A stretch of DNA of 6,807 nt from Pseudomonadota bacterium (GTDB lineage: Bacteria; Pseudomonadota; Gammaproteobacteria; Acidiferrobacterales; Sulfurifustaceae): the NCBI GenBank assembly GCA_020354085.1, contig CP070641.1, positions 1,807,700 through 1,814,506 of the forward strand, read 5' to 3'. A program made the position numbers and the translations under genes. The notes below the pieces were generated by a model. The model searched no databases. It saw nothing but the letters and a program-made list of their open reading frames with translations, and was not told where the DNA came from. Within the stretch, counting starts at the first letter, position 1. Each line of letters starts with the position of its first letter. Of the stretch, positions 1 through 6,164 are shown piece by piece.

Positions 1-1535
1 CAGTGAATGCAATTGGCCGCGTTGATCTGCAGGCGCGGTTTCCCGCTTTCATCGCGCACAATCTCATAGACCCCGGCCGGGCAGTATCGCACCTCCGGGG
101 CGGCGTAACGTGCCAAATTGACCGCGATCGGCACGGCGCTGTCCTTCAAGGTGAGATGCACCGGCTGATCATCGCGGTGAGCGACGCTGGCGAGCTGCAC
201 GGACGTGAGACGGTCGAAGGTCAGGCGGCTGTCGGGTTTGGGGTAGGGAATCGGCGTGCAGCGCGCGGCGGGCACGAGGCAGGCATGATCCGCGTCGTGC
301 CGCAGCGTCCACGGTGCGCGCCCACGTAGCAAGAGCGTATCGAGTGCGCCATAGGCAAGACCGCCGGGCAATCCCCAGCGAAAGGCCGGCCGGATATTGC
401 GTGCGCGTTTGAGTGCCTGCCATGTCTGCGATGCTTCGAGGCGCCGTGGATACCCTTCCAGGGCAGTCGGCGAACCGGACTGCAACGACTCGTGGACCGC
501 TTCAGCCGCGAACATCCCGGAGAACATGGCGTTGTGGATGCCCTTCAATTGCGGGACATTGAGCAAGCCGGCGGCATCGCCGATGATTGCGCCGCCGGGA
601 AAGGTAAGCCGCGGCACCGATTGATAGCCGCCTTCGACCAGCGCGCGGGCGCCGTAACCGATGCGCCGCCCTCCGGTGAAGGTGTTGCGCAAGGCCGGAT
701 GGGTCTTGAGTCGCTGTAATTCCTCGAATGCGCTCACGTACGGATTGCGATAGTCGAGCCCCACCACCAACCCGAGCGACACGCGGCCTTCGCCCATGTG
801 GTAAAGGAAGCCGCCGCCATAAGTGCGGCGGTCGAGAGGCCAACCCAATGTGTGCACGACCAGCCCCGGGCGCTCGCGCGCAGGATCGATTTCCCACAGC
901 TCCTTGATGCCGAGGCCGTAGGTCTGAGGTGCGGCCGCGGCGTCGAGACGGTAGCGTGCGTTTAGTATGCGGGTGAGCGAGCCCCGGCAGCCTTCGGCGA
1001 CCAACGTATGGCGCGCGTGCAGTTCGACACCGGGTTGAAAGCGCATGCCCGGCTGGCCGTCGCGTGTGAGTCCCATATCGCCGGTAACGACGCCGGCGAG
1101 CGCGCCTTTTGAATTGAACAGCGGGGCCGCCGCGGCGAATCCGGCGAAGATGTGCACACCGAGCGCCGTCGCTTGTTCGGCCAACCAGCGACACAGGTCG
1201 CTCAGGCTAATAATGTAGTTGCCGCGGTTATCGAGTTGACCCGGCTTCGGCAATGGCCACGCCCGCCGCGCGCTGAGCAGCCACAGGCGTTCCTCGTCGA
1301 CGGCGGTATCGACGGGCGCGCCGCGCGTGCGCCAGTCGGGAATCAGCGATGCCAGGGCGCTGGGGTCGAGAATCGCGCCGGAGAGAATGTGCGCGCCTAT
1401 GTCCGCGCCCTTTTCCAGCACGCAAACTCGTAGCGCTCGATCGGCCCCGAGCTGGGCGAGGCGCACTGCGGCGGCGAGACCCGCCGGGCCCGCCCCCACG
1501 ATCACCACGTCGAACTCAAGTCGCTCGCGCTGCAT
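1..1535 (-). CDS. etfD: Electron transfer flavoprotein:ubiquinone oxidoreductase (ETF-QO), partial: C-terminus beyond the left edge
   Basis: Membrane-associated FAD/[4Fe-4S] enzyme that oxidises reduced ETF and reduces ubiquinone (human ETFDH; bacterial names vary). The frame is open from ATG 1535 to base 1, giving 511 codons; the family is about 550 residues, so some 35-40 are missing. Visible: N-terminal dinucleotide-binding motif VGAGPAG at 13-19, EKGADIGAHILSGA at 41-54, GNYIISLSDLCRWLAEQA at 105-122, EGCRG at 181-185, the quinone-side GGGFLYH at 240-246, NVPQLKGIHNAM at 326-337, and YPKPDSRLTFD at 431-441. The cluster ligands begin with C485 (YCPAG) and C509 (NCIH). The next codon starts with TG, as expected for the third cysteine of the usual HCKTC, which is off the edge. 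The start at 1535 gives the usual short lead before the FAD motif; an AGGA lies 4 nt upstream. The frame stays open further upstream into the etfB start region, but I saw no better start codon. It is divergent from etfBA. Odd residues: GD (319-320) and F338, treated in findings. Confidence 0.96.
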   Translation of the reverse strand, partial: MQRERLEFDVVIVGAGPAGLAAAVRLAQLGADRALRVCVLEKGADIGAHILSGAILDPSALASLIPDWRTRGAPVDTAVDEERLWLLSARRAWPLPKPGQLDNRGNYIISLSDLCRWLAEQATALGVHIFAGFAAAAPLFNSKGALAGVVTGDMGLTRDGQPGMRFQPGVELHARHTLVAEGCRGSLTRILNARYRLDAAAAPQTYGLGIKELWEIDPARERPGLVVHTLGWPLDRRTYGGGFLYHMGEGRVSLGLVVGLDYRNPYVSAFEELQRLKTHPALRNTFTGGRRIGYGARALVEGGYQSVPRLTFPGGAIIGDAAGLLNVPQLKGIHNAMFSGMFAAEAVHESLQSGSPTALEGYPRRLEASQTWQALKRARNIRPAFRWGLPGGLAYGALDTLLLRGRAPWTLRHDADHACLVPAARCTPIPYPKPDSRLTFDRLTSVQLASVAHRDDQPVHLTLKDSAVPIAVNLARYAAPEVRYCPAGVYEIVRDESGKPRLQINAANCIH

Positions 1536-1606
1536 GCCATCCTGCGCCAATTGCCGGTAGTATCGGTCGCGCAGACAATAGCACTGGTGAACAGCGGATC
1601 GTACCG
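1536..1606. promoter_or_regulatory. Divergent intergenic region between ETF-QO and etfB, with a candidate promoter for etfBA
   Basis: These 71 bp are the only non-coding DNA between two divergent genes of one pathway, so they should hold both promoters. On the plus strand TTGCCG (1551-1556) and GACAAT (1574-1579) are 17 bp apart. Each matches a sigma70 hexamer at 4 of 6 positions, and the expected transcript start is about 20 bp before etfB. On the minus strand GATACT (bases 1566-1561) resembles a -10 box but has no recognisable -35 partner. I saw no clear operator-like inverted repeat beyond a 6-bp CAATTG. The promoter assignment is a guess from spacing and weak matches. Confidence 0.35.
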
Positions 1607-2356
1607 ATGAAAGTGTTGGTTGCGGTGAAACGAGTCGTTGATCCCGCGGTACGGCCGCGGGTGCGCGCCGATGGCAGCGCGGTCGACACGGCCAACGTCA
1701 AGATGGCCTTGAACCCCTTTGACGAGATTGCGCTCGAAGAGGCGCTACGCCTGAAGGAGCGCGGCGTGGTACGCGAGGTGGTGGCGGTATCCATGGGCGG
1801 TGCGGGGGTGCGGGACAGCTTGTTGCAGGCGCTGGCGTTAGGTGCCGACCGCGGGATTCTGGTGGAGACTGATAGTGTGCTTGAACCGCTGGCCGTGGCC
1901 AAGCTGCTGGCCAAGCTCGTAGCGCGCGAGGCGCCGGGCCTGGTGTTGCTAGGTAAGCAGGCGATCGACGACGACTGCGGCCAGACGCCACAGATGTTGG
2001 CTGGCCTGCTTGGTTGGGCGCAGGCCACAAATGCATCGGAATTGCATGTGGAAGAAGGCACCGCGCGCGTCGTGCGCGAGACCGACGCAGGCCGTGAGAT
2101 CCTGCGCATAAAGTTGCCAGCGGTGGTGAGCGCGGATCTGCGCTTGAACCAGCCGCGTCTTGCGAGTCTGCCGGCAATCATGAAGGCGCGGCAGAAGCCG
2201 CTCGAGCGGCACACGCCCGAGCAGCTGGGTATCGACACGCGCCAGCGCTTGCAACTGGACCGACTCGCCGAACCAAGCCTCAAGCGCGCGGGCGTTAAGC
2301 TCGCCAGCATGGCGGAGCTGGTCGACCGCCTGCGCAACGAGGCGAAGGTCCTGTGA
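1607..2356 (+). CDS. etfB: Electron transfer flavoprotein beta subunit
   Basis: Small subunit of the soluble ETF heterodimer. It holds structural AMP and carries the loop that docks onto partner dehydrogenases. The protein has 249 residues, normal for the family, and is collinear with classic (non-bifurcating, group I) EtfB: MKVLVAVKRVVD at 1-12, NVKMALNPFDEIALEEA at 30-46, GKQAIDDD at 116-123, and the family signature region KLPAVVSADLRLNQPR at 169-184. The recognition loop LASLPAIMKA (185-194) retains the leucine (L188) corresponding to human beta Leu195. The start at 1607 gives the conserved N-terminus; the frame is open further upstream, but that sequence overlaps the divergent ETF-QO gene and is unlike EtfB. 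The Shine-Dalgarno is poor (CGGA, about 8 nt upstream). It forms an operon with etfA through a one-base overlap (TGATG). Unusual: G125 and P128 in the AMP-binding stretch, and WAQATNAS (137-144) where WPQATFAS is usual. Confidence 0.97.
   Translation: MKVLVAVKRVVDPAVRPRVRADGSAVDTANVKMALNPFDEIALEEALRLKERGVVREVVAVSMGGAGVRDSLLQALALGADRGILVETDSVLEPLAVAKLLAKLVAREAPGLVLLGKQAIDDDCGQTPQMLAGLLGWAQATNASELHVEEGTARVVRETDAGREILRIKLPAVVSADLRLNQPRLASLPAIMKARQKPLERHTPEQLGIDTRQRLQLDRLAEPSLKRAGVKLASMAELVDRLRNEAKVL
2344..2348 (+). promoter_or_regulatory. Ribosome binding site of etfA, inside the end of etfB
   Basis: GAAGG ends 7 nt before ATG 2356, which is good spacing. A GTG at 2353 is also in frame but would leave only 4 nt, so the ATG that overlaps the etfB stop is preferred. 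The overlap suggests translational coupling, giving balanced amounts of the two ETF subunits. Confidence 0.6.
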
Positions 2357-3288
2357 TGCGTACACTCGTCGTTGCCGAGCACGATAGCACGACACTCACG
2401 CGCGGCGCGCGTTCGGCGGTGGGCGCGGCAGCAAAACTCGGCGGCGAGATCGACGTCCTGGTGGCCGGATGGCAATGCCAGGCGGCGGCCGAAGCGGCGG
2501 CACGGCTTGCCGGCGTGCGGCGCGTGCTGTTTGCCGACGCGGAGCACTACGCGCACGACTTGGCCGAGGAACTCGCGCAACTCGTGGCCCAACTGGCGCC
2601 GGATTACACGCATGTGCTCACGGGCGCCACCGTCTATGGCAGGAATTTCTTGCCACGGACGGCGGCCCTGCTCGATGTCACGCCACTCAGCGACGTGGTC
2701 GAAATCCAATCGTCCGAACGCTTCGTGCGCCCCATGTACGCGGGAAACGTGTTGGCCACAGTGATTATGCGGGATGCCACAAAGCTGTTGACCGTACGCG
2801 TGACCGCCTTTGAAGAGGCGCAAGCGGGTGGCGGTGCGCCGATCGACCGGGTCAACGTGCCGGCGCCGCGTGCGCTCAGCGCACTGGTAGAGCGCATACC
2901 GACGGTCGCCGATCGACCGGATCTGCGCACGGCATCTATCGTCGTGGGCGCCGGTCGCGGGGTGGCCAGCGCCGACGGCATGAAACTCGTCGAAACCCTG
3001 GCCGATCGGTTGGGCGCAGCAATCGGCGCGACGCGCGCCGCCGTGGACACGGGGCTCGCCCCCAACGACTGGCAGGTCGGTCAAACGGGCAAAGTAGTCG
3101 CGCCAACGCTCTATTTGGCTGTCGGGTTGTCGGGGGCGATTCAGCATGTCGCCGGCATGTCCGGCTCCAAGATCATCGTGGCCATCAATAGGGACCCCGA
3201 TGCAACGATCTTCGAGATCGCCGACTATGGTTTGGTGTCGGACCTGTTTACGGCGCTGCCCGAGCTGATCGCGGTACTCGATCGCTGA
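2356..3288 (+). CDS. etfA: Electron transfer flavoprotein alpha subunit
   Basis: FAD-binding subunit of ETF, accepting electrons from acyl-CoA dehydrogenases and relatives and handing them to ETF-QO. It has 310 residues, a normal length. The N-terminal domain (about 1-185) has the ETF fold with TGATVYGRNFLPRTAALLD at 89-107 and RPMYAGN at 125-131. The C-terminal FAD domain (about 190-310) carries GAGRGV at 198-203, GATRAAVD at 224-231, QVGQTGK at 240-246, GLSGAIQHVAGM at 257-268, AINRD at 276-280 and ADYGLVSDLF at 289-298. R227, T244 and H264 align with human alpha Arg249, Thr266 and His286 at a constant offset of 22, so the flavin-tuning residues are kept; T226 stands where Ser is usual. The start ATG overlaps the etfB stop by one base. 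The gene converges on the MFS gene with 25 bp between stops. Confidence 0.97.
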   Translation: MRTLVVAEHDSTTLTRGARSAVGAAAKLGGEIDVLVAGWQCQAAAEAAARLAGVRRVLFADAEHYAHDLAEELAQLVAQLAPDYTHVLTGATVYGRNFLPRTAALLDVTPLSDVVEIQSSERFVRPMYAGNVLATVIMRDATKLLTVRVTAFEEAQAGGGAPIDRVNVPAPRALSALVERIPTVADRPDLRTASIVVGAGRGVASADGMKLVETLADRLGAAIGATRAAVDTGLAPNDWQVGQTGKVVAPTLYLAVGLSGAIQHVAGMSGSKIIVAINRDPDATIFEIADYGLVSDLFTALPELIAVLDR

Positions 3289-3292
3289 TCGG

Positions 3293-3336
3293 CATTTCGC
3301 GATGTCGTGCGCGTCAGCGACCGCGCGCACGAAATG
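3293..3336. terminator. Hairpin at the convergent junction of etfA and the MFS gene; possible two-way terminator
   Basis: CGTGCGCG (3306-3313) is the exact reverse complement of CGCGCACG (3324-3331), giving an 8-bp GC-rich stem with a 10-nt loop. An outer arm CATTT (3293-3297) pairs with AAATG (3332-3336) across an 8-nt bulge. It starts just after the etfA stop, and the right arm lies within the last codons of the MFS gene. Position fits a shared transcription end for two converging units. There is no T-tract on either strand, so it is not a canonical intrinsic terminator and could act only by slowing polymerase or by blocking 3' exonucleases. Confidence 0.35.
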
Positions 3337-4549
3337 TCAGAATAGCGAAGGCAACCGGGCCGAGCGCACAACCAATACCGAGGCTCGCAAATGCGAGCCC
3401 CCAGGCTGTTACGCTCAATTTGCCGCCACCCCAATCGAGCAGTGCGCCGAACGCGACTGGCGAGACGAAACCCGCACCGAAGCCAAGAAAGGAGTGCACC
3501 GCCATCGCTGCGCCGCGCTGCGCAGGCGCGCTCGCGGCCACCAGCCCCGCAGTGAGAGCCCCCGAATCGCCCATGATCACCACGAAGTACAGCCCCATGA
3601 GCGCAAATACCACCGCGCCCGGCAACGCGCCGCTGAAGCCGACGCTGAACGCGAGCACCGCTGATAGCGTCATGATGATCAAAATGACCCGGCGCCGACC
3701 GAAGAGCGTCGCAATCTCGTTGCCCAGAATGCTGGCGCCTTGACCCATTAGGTTGATGACCGCGGCCAACGTGGCCGCACCCGCAAGCATGGTTTCCGTG
3801 CCGGCACGCATTGTGCCGGCGAAGGCGAGGAAGGCCACGATCCAGGTGCGAAAACCGAACAACTCCCAGCAATGCGCCGTATAAGCGAGGATGTAGCCGG
3901 TCACCGCGCGGTTACGGAATACCGGCCGGAAGTCGAGCAGGGCGGCGACTGGTCCGGGCGCGCGCGGCGGGCAGCGTGGCGGCATGCGCCAGAACACGAC
4001 TCCGCCTGCGATGAGCGGCCCGGTACCGGCCGCGGCGAAGGCGAAGTGCCAATCGGTCAGTGTGGCAATCGTGCCGGCCATCCATAGCGAGAGCGCCGTG
4101 CCGACACCGAAGGTCGATGTGTAAATGGCAATCCAGCGGCTTTGGCGCGGACCTTCAATATGATCGGAAAGGATCTTGAGACCCGGCATGTAGGTGCCGG
4201 CGAGACCGGCGCCGGTCAGGGCCTGGAAGAACGCCGCCGACCAGAAGCCGTCGGCGTACAGGGCGAAACCAAAGCCACCCGCACTCGCCAGACCACAGGC
4301 GAAAAGATAGACACGCCGCGCATCGACACGATCAGTGAGGCTTGTCAGCAGCGGGACGGCCAGCATATAGCCGCCAAAGAACATGCCGCTGATCGCACCG
4401 GCCTCCGAGTTGCTCATCGCCCAGGCGTCAAGCAGGAGCGGAAGGAGCGCGGGGAAAGCGGCAAATCCCGTCATGCTGAGCGCGTGTGCGCTACACATGA
4501 CGACAGCGACGCGCGCTGGCGGGAGGTGGCTGGAATGCGCGGACGTCAC
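3314..4549 (-). CDS. Major facilitator superfamily (MFS) permease, substrate unknown
   Basis: Inner-membrane secondary transporter of 411 residues, the usual MFS size. Twelve hydrophobic segments can be drawn at roughly 14-40, 49-71, 80-100, 102-124, 138-163, 167-189, 213-242, 257-280, 288-309, 312-340, 348-372 and 383-406, with a polar central loop around 190-212. The loop between segments 2 and 3 has a motif-A-like LTDRVDARR (71-79); the second half has a degenerate copy, FGRRR (283-287). I cannot name the substrate or say import versus export. The start is uncertain: GTG 4549, 20 bp after livF, gives a full first helix but has no clear Shine-Dalgarno; the first in-frame ATG (Met18) also lacks one and would cut into helix 1. 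Translation may depend on coupling to livF. As the last gene of the liv unit it may handle a related solute or export a surplus product; that is inference. Confidence 0.9.
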   Translation of the reverse strand: MTSAHSSHLPPARVAVVMCSAHALSMTGFAAFPALLPLLLDAWAMSNSEAGAISGMFFGGYMLAVPLLTSLTDRVDARRVYLFACGLASAGGFGFALYADGFWSAAFFQALTGAGLAGTYMPGLKILSDHIEGPRQSRWIAIYTSTFGVGTALSLWMAGTIATLTDWHFAFAAAGTGPLIAGGVVFWRMPPRCPPRAPGPVAALLDFRPVFRNRAVTGYILAYTAHCWELFGFRTWIVAFLAFAGTMRAGTETMLAGAATLAAVINLMGQGASILGNEIATLFGRRRVILIIMTLSAVLAFSVGFSGALPGAVVFALMGLYFVVIMGDSGALTAGLVAASAPAQRGAAMAVHSFLGFGAGFVSPVAFGALLDWGGGKLSVTAWGLAFASLGIGCALGPVAFAILTFRARGR

Positions 4550-4569
4550 GCCGCGAGGATTGTTACGGG

Positions 4570-5418
4570 TTAACCACCGAGGAACAAGCGACCAACATCC
4601 GGGTGCTTGAGTAACGCGTCACCGCTGTCGGCCATTGCTACGGCGCCTGATACCAAGACATAACCGATGTCGGCGAAGTCAAGACCCTTCTTGGCGTTCT
4701 GCTCGACCATGATGATGCACTTGCCTTCGCTGTGCTGCAGGTCCTCAAGGATCTCGAACACCATGCCAATGAAGCGCGGCTCCAATCCAATCGAGGGTTC
4801 ATCGACCAGCAACACGCGCGGGTTCATCACCAGGGCGCGCGAGATCTCAAGCAATCGGCGCTCGCCGCCGGACAGCACGCGCGCCGGCTGTCCGCGGCGC
4901 TTGGCGAGGCGATCGTACTTGGCAAAGACGCGCTCGGCCGCTTCCTTGGCTTGATCCGGCGAGTCCATCAGGTAGCCGCCCATCCACAGGTTTTCTTCCA
5001 CTGTCATATCGGGGAACACAGAATTGTCCTGCAGGATGTATGCGATGCCGGCCTGCCTGAGCTTCTGATTGGGCGTCATGTGCAGCACATCCTGGCCGTC
5101 GACGCGAATGCTGCCCGAGAAGATACGCGTGAATCCGTAGATCGAATGCAAGATAGTGGATTTCCCGGCGCCGTTCGGGCCGATCAAGCATAACGACTGC
5201 CCGGCCGAGACTTGCAGGTTCACGCCGTGCAGGATTTCCATCTGGCCATAACCGGCGTGGAGCCCCTCGATAGTCACCAGCGGCTTGTTGCCCGCCAATT
5301 CCGCGATACGTTCCAGCGGCGGGCCCTCCGCCACGATGCGCGCCGCCTCGCGCGCGACGTCGTCGACGGAAATGATGTCGTCGCCAAGATCGTCCGTTGA
5401 CGTGTTCCCCGGGCTCAT
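4570..5418 (-). CDS. livF: Branched-chain/hydrophobic amino acid ABC importer ATPase LivF, with N-terminal extension
   Basis: Cytoplasmic ATPase of a HAAT-type importer; it pairs with LivG to drive the LivHM channel. Of 282 residues, about 237 match LivF: Walker A GPNGAGKST at 80-88, Q-loop Q130 (YILQDNSVFPDMTVEENL, 127-144), signature LSGGE at 182-186, Walker B VLLVDEP at 202-208, and VEQNA at 238-242, where LivF proteins characteristically have Gln at the switch position. The C-terminus (GDALLKHPDVGRLFLGG, 266-282) is family-typical. Residues 1-46 are an acidic extension (TDDLGDDIISVDD, 8-20, then a likely amphipathic helix to about 42) absent from E. coli LivF. ATG 5418 is supported by a good ribosome binding site and a 4-base ATGA overlap with the livG stop. 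GTG at codon 48 would give a standard-length protein but has no such site. The next gene downstream is the MFS permease. Confidence 0.95.
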   Translation of the reverse strand: MSPGNTSTDDLGDDIISVDDVAREAARIVAEGPPLERIAELAGNKPLVTIEGLHAGYGQMEILHGVNLQVSAGQSLCLIGPNGAGKSTILHSIYGFTRIFSGSIRVDGQDVLHMTPNQKLRQAGIAYILQDNSVFPDMTVEENLWMGGYLMDSPDQAKEAAERVFAKYDRLAKRRGQPARVLSGGERRLLEISRALVMNPRVLLVDEPSIGLEPRFIGMVFEILEDLQHSEGKCIIMVEQNAKKGLDFADIGYVLVSGAVAMADSGDALLKHPDVGRLFLGG

Positions 5419-6164
5419 CCGTGCGCGCCTCCGAGGTAGGCATCGATCACGCGCGGATCACTCTGAATCGCCTCCGGCGCGCCGTCGGCGAGCAACTGGC
5501 CGTGCGCCAGGCAATAGATGTGTTCCGCCAGATTCATGATGACGCGCATGTTGTGCTCGATCACCAGCAGCGTGATGCCGAACTCGCTATTGGCACGCCG
5601 CAAGCGATTCATGAGGCCGTTGATCAGCGTCGGATTGATACCGGCGGTCGGTTCGTCGAGCAACAACATCTTGGGCTCGCTCATCAAGGCCATCGCGAAT
5701 TCCAGCAGTTTCTGCTGGCCGAAAGAGAGATCACCGGCACGCAGATGACGTTTGGCGTACAGTCCGACGAACTTGAGCAGTTCTTCAGCCTTGCGTGTGT
5801 CGGTGGGCGAGATGCGGCGAAACATGTAGGACCAGTCCCGATGGGTACGCGGCGCGCTGATGATCATGTTCTGCACGCAGGTCATTTTGCTGTAGACGCG
5901 CGTCTGCTGGAACGTGCGCAGCAGCCCCAGCCGCGCGATACCCGGTACACGCAGCTTGGAAATCTCGCGGCCCTGAAAGCGAATCGATCCGGCATCGATC
6001 GGATGGTAACCCACGATCGAATTGAACAGCGTGGTCTTGCCCGAGCCATTGGGGCCGATCAAGCCGAAGATTTTTCCTTCTGGCACGCTCAGCGTGACGT
6101 CGTTGTTGGCGACGACTCCGCCGAAGGCCTTGCGCACGCCATGGACCTCGAGGATCGCGGTCAT
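5415..6164 (-). CDS. livG: Branched-chain/hydrophobic amino acid ABC importer ATPase LivG
   Basis: Second ATPase of the importer, 249 residues, close to the usual 250-255. Motifs in order: Walker A GPNGSGKTT at 37-45; Q-loop at about Q86 (LLRTFQQTRV, 81-90), as is typical of LivG; signature LSFGQ at 146-150; Walker B MLLLDEP at 166-172 with catalytic E171; switch histidine H204 in VIEHNM (201-206). The C-terminus GAPEAIQSDPRVIDAYLGG (228-246) matches the family. All catalytic residues are present, so the ATPase should be active. The start codon overlaps the livM stop and the stop overlaps the livF start, each by four bases (ATGA), pointing to a translationally coupled operon. LivG and LivF would form the asymmetric nucleotide-binding dimer beneath LivH/LivM. 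The substrate cannot be read from the ATPases; HAAT relatives also carry urea, amides or aromatic acids. Confidence 0.96.
   Translation of the reverse strand: MTAILEVHGVRKAFGGVVANNDVTLSVPEGKIFGLIGPNGSGKTTLFNSIVGYHPIDAGSIRFQGREISKLRVPGIARLGLLRTFQQTRVYSKMTCVQNMIISAPRTHRDWSYMFRRISPTDTRKAEELLKFVGLYAKRHLRAGDLSFGQQKLLEFAMALMSEPKMLLLDEPTAGINPTLINGLMNRLRRANSEFGITLLVIEHNMRVIMNLAEHIYCLAHGQLLADGAPEAIQSDPRVIDAYLGGAHG
5428..5432 (-). promoter_or_regulatory. Ribosome binding site of livF, inside the end of livG
   Basis: GGAGG on the minus strand ends 9 nt before ATG 5418. This site decides the livF start: it favours the long form with the N-terminal extension over the internal GTG at codon 48, which has no purine-rich site upstream. 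Confidence 0.65.

Noticed and set aside
502..1194. Minus-strand open frame of 230 codons within the ETF-QO region
   Set aside because: It is in a different frame from the ETF-QO sequence, which carries all the family motifs continuously through this stretch; the translation is Arg-rich and low in complexity.
1349..1606. Possible upstream extension of etfB by 86 codons
   Set aside because: The added sequence lies antisense to the ETF-QO N-terminus and looks nothing like EtfB, while ATG 1607 gives the conserved MKVLVAVKRVVD start.
1536..1640. Extended N-terminus for ETF-QO using the open frame upstream of 1535
   Set aside because: No ATG or GTG was seen in that frame in the stretch examined, and the extension would overlap the etfB start; the start at 1535 gives the normal family N-terminus.
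1516..3330. Open frame of about 600 codons on the minus strand, covering nearly all of etfB and etfA
   Set aside because: It lies antisense to two clearly recognised genes, its translation is rich in Arg/Ser/Ala without any domain I recognise, and GC-rich codon use commonly opens such antisense frames.
3798..3809. Palindrome GTGCCGGCAC inside the MFS gene
   Set aside because: A short palindrome in GC-rich coding DNA, without a partner site or promoter nearby; expected by chance.
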